This document shows positions 1-10,573 of a stretch of 64,000 nt of DNA, piece after piece; position 1 is the stretch's first letter; every line of letters starts with the position of its first letter. Made by a program: the position numbers and the translations under genes. A model generated the notes under the pieces. That model searched no databases. It was given only the letters and a program-made list of their open reading frames with translations, and was not told the origin of the DNA. Source of the DNA: Vicia villosa (Eukaryota; Streptophyta; Magnoliopsida; Fabales; Fabaceae); assembly GCF_029867415.1 (NCBI RefSeq), contig NW_026705326.1, forward strand, positions 186,001 to 250,000, given 5' to 3'.

Positions 1-45
1 GTCATATCCGGGCTATTTATATTGTTTTTGTCTCTTCTGTTTGGT

Positions 46-77
46 GTTTTCGCTAACCCGTTTGTTTTCTTTTTCAG
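46..77 (+). other. Predicted 3' splice site of the antisense gene
   Basis: CTAAC at 53-57 lies about 20 nt before the CAG at 75-77, with an uninterrupted pyrimidine-rich stretch between. This is a textbook plant branch point, polypyrimidine tract and acceptor. The frame running upstream of it begins only with TTG, so the acceptor is a better exon boundary than that upstream extension. Confidence 0.6.
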
Positions 78-895
78 ATGCTATGCCGGAGAAGGAGGAT
101 AAGCTCTTGAAGATGGTAACTCAAGATGCGAGGAAGCTTCGGGAGAAAAAAGCCCGGGCGGCGGGTGCTGGCGACAACACAGGCTCGGCCGGTTCGCCCC
201 GGGTAGTCTTGGAGGGCGAAAAGACTCCAAAAAGGGCTCGTCATGCCGAGGCGACTCGTGAAGAGACTTCGAGCCTTGGGCCCGACCGCGCTTTTGTGCT
301 GCCTCCTTGCTTCAAAGATGGGGGTTACTTTGAGAATTTTCCTCTGACAACCTCTCCGGAAGAAGCTCGTCGGGTAGAAAAGATGGGGTCCCCTGCTCTC
401 CTCAAGCAGCTAGCGAGCGACGGTGCTGTCGTGATGAGAGTTTTGGGGATGGCTCAAGTGTTGGCTAGGGATAGCCCGGTTTCTGCCGAGGCTCTGAAAA
501 AGGCGGAGACGGCTAGGAAGCATGTCGAGGATGAGGCGAAAACCCTGAAGGCCTACCGTGAAAAGCTGAAGAAGAAGATTGAAGGGGTTTTGAAGCAGAA
601 GGACGAGGAGATTGCGGCGGAGAAGAAAAGGCTTGCCGATCTTCAACGGGAATGGGCACCCTCGGACGAGGAGTTCGCGGATGTGGCTGCGCTGAAGTCC
701 AGAGCCGAGCTCGTCGAGAAGATAGACGGGCTGAGGATGAACCTTGCTGAGATGGCTGAAGCTGGGTACAACTGCGCACTTCGTCAGTTGAAGCTTCTGA
801 ATCCGGGCCTGAAGGAGGACAACATTGGGCTGTCGTCAAAAATTGTGGACGGGGTGCTGGTGCCTGAGTCCTTCGACGGTGAAGAGGAATCTTAG
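78..895 (+). CDS. Antisense ORF of Tat-type element (last exon, coiled-coil protein)
   Basis: The frame is open to a TAG stop at 893-895 and encodes about 270 residues. It starts after a convincing 3' splice site: branch-like CTAAC at 53-57, a T-rich tract, then CAG ending at 77. The first in-frame ATG is at 83. The upstream exon or exons would lie left of the window. The N-terminal third is basic and low complexity, the middle has the segment PPCFKDGGYFENFPL, and the second half is a long Lys/Glu/Ala-rich coiled coil (about 470-770), followed by an acidic tail. It lies convergent to, and downstream of, the integrase end of the minus-strand pol. Some Tat elements (Grande gene 23 and relatives) carry such antisense genes, often labelled 'putative gypsy type transposon' proteins. 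Function is unknown. It has no internal stop, unlike the neighbouring pol. Confidence 0.7.
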
Positions 896-1499
896 TCTGG
901 GACTGCATGCCCGTTCTTTGTTGGCCTGCGTGCCTTTGTAGTTGTATGTTGGGCTATGCCCGTATAATTTTTGGGGCCTGCGTGCCCGTCATTTTGTTGT
1001 AATGTTTGGATATCGTCGGCCAATTTGGTCGGCAGTTAATGCTTTACTATTTCGCATTTATGCTTTGATCATCTCAGTGCGTGTTTTATGATTTTTTTAT
1101 TATTGCATGTTTTTGGGCCCGGGTTATGTTTATTCCAGGGAGGTATTCCAACACTTAGGAATATTTTGCTTTTGGATTGTGCTCGGCCGAGGTTGATTTC
1201 CCGGGCATGTGGTGTACGATCCGGGTGCGCATAGCAGGTGTGCGCCATGAGCGGGCACGAGACCGCGGTCGGGGCCAAGTGCTCGCGGAGTGAACGGTCC
1301 CATCGCGAGCTGGGGTTCTGCCGTGCAGGTACTACCACGGTGGGCCTAGGTGTAGAATCCGCCGTATATCCGGTTCTATCCTTCGATAGGGAGTTCCGAC
1401 TGTCGCTGTCGTGGAGTGCTCGCGTTCGTACCATGATGCGAGTCCGTGCCCGGTTTCCCCTCGTGTTCGGGACGAGCGGCCGGGAGTGTTAGCTTGTGT
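896..1499. other. Spacer between convergent antisense ORF and pol
   Basis: No supported gene. It holds the presumed 3' UTR of the plus-strand antisense gene, with the phrase 'gcctgcgtgcc' repeated around 925-980, and the 3' non-coding part of the minus-strand pol. GC-rich frames here are not supported as genes. Confidence 0.5.
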
Positions 1500-4400
1500 C
1501 TAACTGTAATAGCGTCTGAGTTTTTCAGCATTCCAGGGTCGAGCAAGTTTATCTCCGAGGAGGTTCTCGAGATAATAAGCGTCGTTCTCGGTTTTGTCAT
1601 AAACTCGGTACGGGCCTTCCCAGTTTGGGGCGAATTTGCCTTCACGCGAGTCCTTCATGTTCCTGCGGAGCACCAAGGCGCCGACTTCGAACTCGCGTTT
1701 GATAACTTTAGCGTTATGGCGCAGAGCTATCTGTTGTTTCAATTTGGCCTCTCGGAGGGAAGACCCTGCTCGGATCTCTTCGACCATATCGAGTTCTTCC
1801 CTCATAGCCTCGTCGTTGAGTTCTTCCTCGAGAGGCGACTGGGTCCGCCGAGAAGGTTCTCGGATTTCCACGGGGATTACGGCTTTGGTGCCGTAGGTTA
1901 ACCTAAACGGGGTTTCGCCCGTGCTTGAATGGGGCGTCGTCCTATACGCCCAGAGTACACTGTGTAGTTCTTTGACCCAAGCTTTCTTAGCCTCGCCGAG
2001 TCTCCGTTTCAATCCTCGTAGGATGACCCGGTTAGCCGCTTCGGCCTGTCCGTTCATTTGGGGGTGTTCCACCGAGGTGAAGTGTTGTTTTGTGCCGAGT
2101 TTGGCTACGAACTCTTGGAACTTCTTATCGGTGAATTGATTTCCGTTGTCGGTTATTATCGCCTGTGGTACTCCGAACCGAACGAGTATGTTCCGTTTGT
2201 AGAAACGAAGCACATTTTGGGACGTGATTTTGGCGAGCGCCTCGGCTTCTATCCATTTGGTCAAGTAGTCTACGGAGACTACCAGATATTTGTTTTGGTA
2301 CGATCCGATCGGAAAGGGTCCGAGGAGATCCATTCCCCACGTGGAGAAGGGCCAGGGTGATGATAGGGACTTAAGCTCGTTTGGGGGAGCCAAGTGCATG
2401 TCGGCGTGACGCTGACGTTTATCGCATTTCTGGATGTGCTCTTTGGCGTCTTGTTGCATGGTCGGCCAATAGTATCCGGCCCTAAGGGCTTTTCTTGCCA
2501 ATGACCGGCCGCCGAGATGTTGGCCGCCGATCCCCTCGTGAAGCTCTTGTAATATCTCGAGCGCTTGCGAGGCGTCGACACATTTGAGGAGAGGAATGGA
2601 GAATCCTCGCTGGTATGGTTTGTTCTCGAAGATAGTGTACGAGCAGGCCCGTCTTTTGATCGTTGAAGCCTCCTTCGCGTCGGTTGGAAGTTCGTCCTTC
2701 GTGAGGAAGTTGTATACTGGGGTCATCCAGCAGCGGTCGTCGCCTATGGCGAGCACTGGTAGGGGTTATGCGTCTTTGTCTACGCTCGGCCTTGATAGGA
2801 TTTCCTAGATCACTGACTTGTTCCCGCCCTTTTTCCTCGTGCTCGCGAGTTTGGACAAGACGTCTGCCCGAGAGTTGTGTTCTCGAGGGATGTGCTCGAC
2901 TTCTGCCTTCCTGAAGTTTTTCATTCTTTCTTTGACGAGTGCGAGATACTCGACGAGCACGTCATTCTTGGCTTGGTAATTGCCGTTGATTTGGGATGCG
3001 ACGAGTTGGGAGTCGGTGTAGATTTTAACCTCCCAAGCACCCACATCTTCGGCGAGCCGTAGGCCTGCTAGGAAGGCTTCATATTCGGCCTAGTTGTTCG
3101 ACGTGGTGAAAGACAAAACTAAGGATACTTTGATGATAAGCCTTTCGTCGTTTTCTAGGATAATGCCAGCCCCGCTTCCCGAGCTGCTTGAGGCGCCATC
3201 TACGTAGATGGTCCACTTATTCTCGGCGGGGGGCGGGGAGTTAGCGATTGAGGTCATCTCGGCTATGAAATCTGCCACTGCCTGAGCTTTCAGTGCCTTC
3301 CTGCTTTCGTATTGTATGTCGAATTCGGATAGCTCGAGGGACCACTTTAGCATTCTCCTGGCCATGTCTGGTCGGCTGAGAAGTTGCTTGATAGGCTGAT
3401 TTGTTCAAACGACGATGGTGTGGGCGAGGAAGTAGTACCTCAGCCTTCTGGCTACTGTTATTAGGGCCAGTGCGACTTTCTCGATTTGTTGGTATCGCAC
3501 CTCGGGTCCTTGTAGGGCTTTGCTGGTGAAATATACGGGCTTCTGCCCGTCTTCAGTCTATCGGATCAAGGCCGCGCTGACCGCTTCGTTTGAGACGGCC
3601 AGGTAGAGACACAAGATCTCGTTGTCTCTAGGTCGGGAGAGGACGGGTGGTTCTGAGAGTACTTGCTTAAGGTGGGATAGTGCTCGCTCGCACTCCTCGG
3701 ACCATTCAAAGGTCGCTTCCTTTCGTAGTAACTTAAAGAATGGGAGAGCGTGCTGGACGGACTTTACGACAAAACGGGATAGTGCCGTGAGCAACCCGTT
3801 TAGGACTTGGATGAATTTTTTATTGTTAGGAGTGGGGAGTTCCGAGAATGCTCGGCATTTATCCGGGTTGGCTTCTATTCCTCTTTCGGTTAAGTAGAAA
3901 TCGAGGAACTTGCCCGCCCGGACACCGAAGGTGCATTTCTCTGGGTTGAAGCGCATTTTGCAGGATCTGGCCTGCTCGAACACTCGCTCGAGATGCGTGG
4001 TGTGGTCGGTGTCCTCCCGAGATTTGACGATCATGTCGTCCATGTATACCTCGAGTGTGTCGCCGATCTCTCCTCGGAATACCTTTTTCATCATCCGTTG
4101 GTATGTGGCTCCGGCGTTTTTGAGTCCGAAGGGAATTACGTTGTAGTAATAGTTGCCCGACTCGGTCATGAATGCCGTGCACTGTTTGTCGCACCTCGCC
4201 ATCGGAATTTGGTTGTAACCTGAATAAGCATCCATAAAAGACAACAATTTATAACCGGCCGAGTTATCGACCAGTCTATCAATGTTAGGCAATGGGTAAG
4301 CATCTTTGGGACATGCCCGGTTAACATCAGTATAATCAACACACATTCTCCATTTTCCATTAGATTTTTTAACTAGTACAACGTTTGAGAGCCAAGTTGA

Positions 4401-5067
4401 ATACTTGGCCTCGGAAATAAAATTTGCCTCTAAGAGGTCTTTTACAGCTTTCTCGGCAGCCTCCGCTTTCTCGGGAGACTGCCGACGCCTACGTTGAACT
4501 ACTGCCTTTGCGGCTGGATCAATGGAGAGATGGTGGCAGGCGACCTCAGGGTTGAGTCCGGGCATTTCCGCCGCGCTCCAGGCGAACAAGTTGGCGTTGG
4601 CTCGAAGGCATGCTACGAGTTATCTCTTCGGCAGATATGGGATGTCCTTGCCGATTTTCACCGCCTTGTCGGGGTTGTTGCCCAGTGGGACGAGCTCGAA
4701 GTCGCCGTCCGGGATAGGTCGGACGGGGTGAGTCGTCTTGGGTTGTGGTTCCTCGCCTTTCTTCAGGTATTCCTTCGTGAAGCGAGCGTCGAGGTCAACT
4801 GAGCTGACGTTGGTCGGTTGCTTATGATCTTCTCGAGGAGGCTTGTCTTCGGCTCTTGGCTTCTTGTTTGAGCTGGAGGGAGGGGCGATTAGTTGCAACC
4901 CTTTCACCGAGGCGTCTAATATTCTCCTGGCGGCTTCGATGTCGACGTTGATGGTGGCTACTCGTCCTCTTTTCGTGTAGAAATTCATCTTCAGATGCAC
5001 CGTCGAGGGGACGACCGTGAGTTCAGCTAGAGTGGGGCGCCCGATGATGCAGTTGTAGAGGGTCTTG
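1500..5067 (-). pseudogene. Ty3/gypsy pol pseudogene (protease tail-RT-RNase H-integrase)
   Basis: One continuous minus-strand frame runs from 5067 to the natural stop at 1500-1502 and is broken by six in-frame stops at 4620-4622 (TAA), 3558-3560 (TAG), 3405-3407 (TGA), 3090-3092 (TAG), 2805-2807 (TAG) and 2766-2768 (TAA). There is no frameshift. From the 5' side: protease C-terminus with CIIGRPTLAE (about 5050-5020); reverse transcriptase with the YMDDMIV catalytic motif (about 4060); RNase H with IYVDGASS (about 3200) and the NN*AEYEAF segment; H2C2 finger (about 2500-2400); integrase core with GMDLLGPF, TDNGNQF and GQAEAANR supplying the D, D, E triad (about 2320-2020); then a C-terminal region ending KLRRYYS. 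The last Cys of the integrase finger is Arg (CDKRQRH where CDKCQRH is usual). The copy cannot make a full polyprotein. Confidence 0.9.
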
Positions 5068-6293
5068 TGTTAGAACAAGATTTGTTCTGATCAATATTCT
5101 TAGTTTTGATGATAACAAGGATATGAATTTTGTGTGAGATAATGTGGTACTCTAATACATTGCAATTTCCCTTTCAGGAAATATATAAAGAGTATGCACA
5201 AATCAGCGCTCAGAAGCTTTGTCTCAGAAGGTTCAACATGCAACATCAGAACATGGTCTGGCAAGACATCAGAAGATGGTCAAGGCAGAATCAGAACATG
5301 GGTCTATGAAAGCATCAGAAGAACTTGAGATCAGAAGCAGAAGCACTGAAGTTCTCATGGTATCACGCTCAGAAGCACTTCAAGGTCAGAAGACAAGAAG
5401 ATGCTATGCACCAAGCTGTTTGACTCTGATGATATTCAAATATTTTATTCACAAACATCAGATCAGAAGAAAGTACAAGTGGCAGGCTACGCTGACTGAC
5501 AAAAGGAACGTTGGAAGCTATTAAAGGCAACGTCAGTAGACACAGCGTGAACAAGGCTCGAGGTAGTTGACAAAAGCGTGAAACATTAAATGCAATGCTG
5601 TACGGAATACGCAAAGCATTAAATGCGCCCAACGGTCATCTTCTCAAACGCCTATAAATATGAAGTTCTGATGAGAAGCAAGGTTAACAACTCTGAACTA
5701 ATTCTGAACGAAATTATTCTGAAAGGCTTGCTGAAACGCTGTTCAAATTCAAAGCTCAGAAACTTCATCTTCATCAAAGCTCACTACATTGCTGTTGTAA
5801 TATATTAGTGAGATTAAGCTTAAACGTTAAGAGAAATATCACTGTTGTGATTATAGCTTTTCAGAAGCATTTGTAATACTCTTAGAATTGATTACATTAA
5901 TTTGTAAGTAACTAGAGTGATCAAGTGTTGATCAGGATACTCTAGGAAGTCTTAGCTTGTGTCTAAGCAGTTGTAATTAGAGTGATCACGTGGTGGTCAG
6001 GATACTCTAAGAAAGTCTTAGCTTGTGTCTAAGCATTTGTTCCTAGAGTGATCAGGTTGTGATCAGGATACTCTATAAGACTTAGTCGTGGGCTAAGTGG
6101 AAAACCATTGTAATCTGTTGCGATTAGTGAATTAAATCCTCAGGTGAGGTAAATCACTCCGCGGGGGTGGACTGGAGTAGTTTAGTTAACAACGAACCAG
6201 GATAAAAATAACTGTGCAATTTATTTTTATCGTTCAAGTTTTTAAGACTACACTTATTCAAACCCCCCTTTCTAAGTGTTTTTCTATCCTTCA
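5068..6293 (+). repeat. 5' LTR of copia-1
   Basis: It begins TGTTAGAACAAG and ends ATCCTTCA, directly before the primer-binding site; length 1226 bp. The first part has many CAGAAG-type repeats (5205-5350). A short palindrome (AGAACAA/TTGTTCT) lies at the very start. Three tandem hairpin units lie near the 3' end (listed separately). No second LTR copy is present to confirm the borders. Confidence 0.75.
5913..6075 (+). repeat. Three tandem 65-bp hairpin units in copia-1 LTR
   Basis: Units start at 5913, 5978 and 6044. Each opens TAGAGTGATCA and closes with a GATCAGGATACTCTA-type inverted partner (GGTCAGGATACTCTA in the second), and is followed by a second short inverted repeat (CTTAGCTTGTGTCTAAG). 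The inner loop differs between units while the arms are kept. Confidence 0.75.
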
Positions 6294-6294
6294 A

Positions 6295-6307
6295 TTGGCA
6301 TCAGAGC
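6295..6307 (+). other. Primer-binding site (initiator tRNA-Met)
   Basis: TTGGCATCAGAGC lies one base after the LTR end. It matches the plant copia consensus TGGTATCAGAGC, complementary to the 3' end of initiator tRNA-Met, with one T-to-C change. Confidence 0.85.
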
Positions 6308-6379
6308 GCCGGTTCTAAGGTGCAAGCACTTAACCGTGTTTAGAAAAGATTCAGGAAGAGAAAAACGCTTCAATAAAAG

Positions 6380-8236
6380 ATGGCTGGTGAATCTCAATCA
6401 AATCCAACTGCATCTACATCTGGCTCTGCTGAGCAATACAATGGTAACAATGGTTATACTAGACCACCAATATTCGATGGTGAAAACTTTGAATATTGGA
6501 AAGATAAACTGGAAAGTTACTTTCTTGGTCTGGATGCTGATTTATGGGATCTTCTGTTGGATGGTTACAAACATCCTGTTAAAGCTACTGGTGTAAGGCT
6601 CATGAGAAGCAAAATGAATGATGATCAAAAGAAAGATTTCAAGAATCATCACAAATGCAGGACTGTTTTGCTGAATGCTATCTCTCATGCTGAGTATGAG
6701 AAGATATCTAACAGGGAAACGGCCCATGACATATATGAGTCCTTGAAGATGACTCATGAAGGAAATGCTCAAGTCAAGGAGACCAAAGCTCTTGCACTAA
6801 TCCAGAAGTATGAAGCCTTCAAGATGGAGAATGATGAAGATATTGAGAAGATGTTCTCAAGATTTCAAACTCTAACTGCTGGATTGAGAGTTCTGGATAA
6901 AGGCTACACCAAGGCTGATCATGTAAAGAAGATTATCAGAAGCTTACCCAGAAGATGGGGTCCAATGGTAGCAGCATTCAAGATTGCCAAGAATCTGAAT
7001 GAAGTTTCTTTGGAAGAGCTTATCAGTGCCTTGAGAAGCCATGAAATTGAGCTGGACGCAAACGAGCCTCAGAAGAAAGGTAAGTCTATTGCATTAAAAT
7101 CTAATATTAAAAAATGCACTAACGCTTTTCAGGCTAGAGAAGAAGATCCTGAAGAATCAGAATTTGAAGAAGAAGATGAACTGCCCATGATCTCCAGAAG
7201 GGTGAACCAACTCTGGAAGAGCAAGCAAAGGAAGTTCAGAGGCTTCAGAAGTTCAAAGAGATTTGAACGTGGAGAATCTTCTGATGACAGAAGATCTGAC
7301 AAGAAGAAGGCTATCTGCTATGAGTGCAATGAGCCTAGACATTACAAGAATGAGTGTCCGAAACTTCAGAAGGAAAGTCCCAAGAAGAAGTTTCATAAGA
7401 AGAAAGGTCTTATGGCAACATGGGATGATTCTGAATCAGAACCAGGATCAGACTCTAAAGGAGAGCAGGCAAACTTTGCGCTGATGGCGACAGAAGATGA
7501 TGGATCAGAATCTACATCAGAATCAGATTCTGAAGAGATATCCTTGGCGGCAAAGAGGACAGAAAGCAAAATGTCATGGTACCTGGACTCTGGGTGCTCG
7601 CGACACATGACGGGAAGAAGGTCTACATTCCAAGACCTGGTGCTTAAACCAGGTGGAGAAGTCAAGTTTGGAGGAGATCAGAAGGGCAAAATCATTGGCT
7701 CTGGAACCATAAGTCTTGGTAACTCTCCTTCCATAACTAATGTACTTCTTGTAGAAGGATTAACGCATAACTTATTGTCCATAAGTCAATTAAGTGACAA
7801 TGGTTATGATATAATCTTCAATCAAAAGTCTTGCAAGGCTGTAAGTCAGAAGGATGGCTCAATCCTATTTACAGGCAAGAGGAAGAACAACATTTATAAG
7901 ATTGATCTTTCTGATCTTGAGAAGCAGAAGGTGACTTGTCTTATGTCTGTTTATGAAGAGCAATGGGTCTGGCACAGAAGATTAGGACATGCTAGTTTGA
8001 GAAAGGTCTCTCAGATTAACAAACTAAATCTGGTCAGGGGACTCCCAGATCTGAAATACAAATCAGATGCTCTTTGTGAAGCATGTCAGAAGGGCAAGTT
8101 CTCCAGACCTGCATTCAAGTCTAATAATGTTGTTTCTACCTCAAGGCCGTTAGAACTCTTGCACATTGATCTGTTTGGCCCAGTCAAAACAACATCTGTC
8201 AGAGGGAAGAAATATGGATTAGTCATCGTTGAATAA
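6380..8236 (+). pseudogene. copia-1 gag-pol, truncated in integrase
   Basis: A 618-codon open frame starts at ATG 6380. Residues about 30-260 are a UBN2-type gag domain (YWKDKLESYF near the start). A CCHC knuckle (CYECNEPRHYKNEC) lies at about 7315-7360, then Ser/Asp/Glu-rich linkers. Protease has [13 protein letters not shown] (about 7580). The GAG-pre-integrase segment has HRRLGHAS (about 7975) and CEACQKGKFS. The integrase begins LELLHIDLFGP and breaks at KYGLVIV, where the family continues with DDYSR. The stop at 8234-8236 is made by foreign sequence. There is no internal stop before the break, so the loss is one event. RT and RNase H are missing. Confidence 0.9.
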
Positions 8237-8439
8237 AAATTCGGTTGGCAGTCGTGGTTTTTGGGCTTTTTTATTATGTTTTTAACATTAAATAAAAATT
8301 ATCATCCTAATACCATAACAAAAACATAACATAACTTATCATGAACACAACCTAACATAACATGACATAACATACACAAATGTCAATGCAATCGCAACTA
8401 TACAATAATATGAATATAAATCAAATTATATGTTGACTA
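8233..8439. other. AT-rich junction sequence
   Basis: It joins the broken copia integrase to the OTU relic. It contains repeated ACATAAC phrases (about 8315-8370). No gene seen. Confidence 0.4.
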
Positions 8440-9509
8440 CCCGACTTCTTCTTCTCAATGTCTTATAAGTCCCATATATGTTGTTTCATATGCTCTTGCA
8501 CCTTCACTACAATTTTGTCTCTAACGATTAGTGACGGGATGCAACGAACAATCAAGTTTCAACTTTACCTAAACCTAATGAGTGTTGTTAACAAAATCAG
8601 CTACAATAAGCTTATGTCTACTCATAGGCATAGATGGTGGTACCATAAGTGAGAAGAAAGTGATGTTGAGGTTACGGGACAACAAGACCAATATCACATT
8701 GTATCTAGAATCAATATGGTAACCCATATAAAAAATCGTCACCATCTTTCATGATCTTGAACACACAAGCTAGAGATTCGCAATGAATCCTAACTTCTGA
8801 GATTGTGTCATATAATACCTTAGAATACAACTGACTGTTTAGATAAATTTTACCATCAAGATGCATCCAAACTAAAGACCATGACTCTTCATCCTATCCA
8901 AGCAACTCTCCAATAACACGAAACCTGAATTTTCATCGCCTCTTCATCTATAAAATCTTCGATGTAGTCATGTAAGCAAATAGGAGACTGAGATAGGTAA
9001 AGATGTCTAGAGGACTTGCTAGACGATTTACTTGATGGAGTTTTACTTGATGATCTCCTGGATGTCCGACTTCTCTACGAGACCTCTACATACTCCCAAT
9101 ATAAAGGATCACGATGCACATAACTCTTTTGCCCCCTTTTAATCTTTGTTTAACTATATTTTTGGCTTGTACTTCACTAATTGCGGACACGTGGAAGTTA
9201 TGCATAGATATGTAAGTTCACACACTTTTTTCTTCATTGCTCTTTGCTAACAATGTCCAATGTGCTGAAATACCTCTTCAACTCGTCATATTCTCCGTCT
9301 AAGTCCAATTGTGTCTCATTCTCTTTTTCACTGATTTCATGCTCTTCAATGTGAAATATTATCCAAAACATAATAATAGATTCTAATGGAACATGATAAC
9401 CTTGTATTTGAATATCTACAAGTTCAAACGCACAAGATAACTCATGTATTGTCCTAATGAAGCAACCACATGCAACTTTGTTAGCAAAAACACTTTTTGC
9501 ACCTTCCAA
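8440..9509 (-). pseudogene. MULE transposase C-terminus / OTU-like protease relic
   Basis: Read on the minus strand, 9509-9234 encodes a piece resembling the SWIM-type zinc-finger end of plant MULE/FAR1-like transposases (CGCFIRTIHEL, then PLESIIMFW and DELKRYFSTLDIV). After a Ser/Lys-rich linker (RSRTSRRSSSK at about 9070) comes a degraded OTU-type domain: LCHDYIEDFIDEE-like lead, a D-E-N-S block at about 8926-8937 where the family has the catalytic D-G-N-C, then TISEVRIHCESLACVFKIM (about 8830-8770) and MPMSRHKLIV (about 8620). Several stops and at least two frameshifts interrupt it. Fusions of MULE transposase and OTU protease are common in legume genomes; this assignment is from family knowledge, not a search. 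It cannot be functional. Confidence 0.65.
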
Positions 9510-9539
9510 CTCCTTTACAATATTTTATATACACTATCT

Positions 9540-10340
9540 CAATACGAAGTCGTATAATCTCGACTGAAATAATGTTATATATACCAATATTCAATGTTGG
9601 CAACGAGTGGTAAAACATAGCTTGTTACTCGTGCATGATAGAAGTGAACATTGTTTGTGCTTCGCATTGGAATGGATAAAACACGATCCTAAATCTCTCG
9701 GATTATGCTTTTATCATAGTCGAGTGGAAAATATTGCTTGCTTCTCGCACAAGGGGGAATGGAACGTTAGTTTGTGCTTCGCATTAGAAAGGATAAAACA
9801 CCGTTCGTTTATGAAAAGTTTTTTGTCGCGCTAAGGCGAAAAAATAGGTTTGATTGGTTGAAGTCGTTTTTAGGCGAATGTCGAATAATCGGTTTAGACA
9901 AAGTGTATACATTGCGTCTAACTATTCAAGGATAAAGAGAGTGTACATCCTATTTTCCTTTTTTAATCCAATTACTTTTTAAAATCATATTTGTGGAAGA
10001 CGAGTAATCGATTTAGACAAGGTGTATACCTTGTGTTTGACTACTTGAGTATCAAGCAGATATACATTCGATTGTCATTTTTTAATCTGAGTTTAATTAT
10101 GTATTTTTGGCAGAAGACCAATAATTGGTTGGAGCAAAGTTTAAACTTTGCTTTCAATTATTCGAGGATGAAAATAGTGTGCACCTAAGGTTTCTTTTTT
10201 AGTTTGATTTTTGATTAAGAAAAGGTCTACTGGAAGACGAATAATCAATTCGAGCAAAGTGTACACCTTGCTTCTGATTATTCCAGGGTAAAAAGAGTGC
10301 GCAACGATTTTTCCTTTTTTTTAATACGATTATTACCTTA
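9540..10340. repeat. Degenerate tandem array of ~117-120-bp palindromic units
   Basis: At least four clear units have central palindromes at about 9897, 10017-10034, 10134-10151 and 10254-10271, spaced 120, 117 and 120 bp. Outer arms also pair (AATAATTG/CAATTATT at 10120 and 10155; GAATAATCA/TGATTATTC at 10239 and 10275). Older units to the left share GTTTGTGCTTCGCATT at 9653 and 9770 (117 bp apart). It lies between the MULE/OTU relic and the zinc-finger relic and may be a subterminal region of that element. Confidence 0.75.
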
Positions 10341-10573
10341 AAATATGGATAGCCCCATAATTATTTTCCAAAATTCTTAACAGTGGTAGCCTTGCGAAGA
10401 ACAACTTTGTCTCCACAATGGCAAATAGGTTTTCGATGTAGATTGGAAGTTATGTATACATTGGAATTAAAACTTCCAGTGCTCTTTTGTTTTGATATGG
10501 ATGAACAATGACCATAGTTCATGCTTTCTACAACTTCAACTTCTGAAATCAATTTGAGATGGGAATGGAACAA
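10328..10573 (-). pseudogene. GRF-type zinc-finger protein relic
   Basis: A 70-codon frame starting at 10573 ends in PICHCGDKVVLRKATTVKNFGK, then stop, then LWGYPYFK in the same frame. This matches the start of a plant GRF zinc finger (C-x-CG, then a G-K-x-F-W-G-C core), with a stop replacing one residue and the next Cys replaced by Tyr. The Ser-rich N-terminus is typical of small plant GRF proteins. It is truncated and inactive by inspection. The assignment is based on motif recognition only. Confidence 0.55.

Larger units (their letters stand above)
1..5067 (-). mobile_element. Partial Ty3/gypsy retrotransposon, Tat lineage
   Basis: A GC-richer block than the rest of the window carries a gypsy pol reading frame on the minus strand (protease tail, reverse transcriptase, RNase H, H2C2 zinc finger, integrase) and a plus-strand open frame beyond the 3' end of pol. 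Gene order, RT sequence and the extra antisense frame between integrase and the 3' LTR fit the Tat group (Grande, Retand, RIRE2 relatives). Neither LTR is in the window: the left end runs off the window and the right end is cut at 5067/5068 by a Ty1/copia LTR. The gypsy sequence does not resume to the right, so gag and the 5' LTR are lost or displaced. Confidence 0.85.
5068..8232 (+). mobile_element. Truncated Ty1/copia retrotransposon (copia-1)
   Basis: It starts with an LTR inserted in the gypsy pol, then a primer site and a gag-pol frame, and stops abruptly inside the integrase at about 8232. The rest of pol and the 3' LTR are absent, and unrelated MULE/OTU sequence follows. Because neither the 3' LTR nor the other side of the gypsy target is present, a deletion or rearrangement after insertion is the simplest explanation. 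Confidence 0.85.

Noticed and set aside
1238..1492. Plus-strand frames between the antisense ORF and pol, and others opposite pol (1446-1901, 2058-2360, 3622-3897)
   Set aside because: Antisense shadows of GC-rich pol sequence or short spacer frames without motifs.
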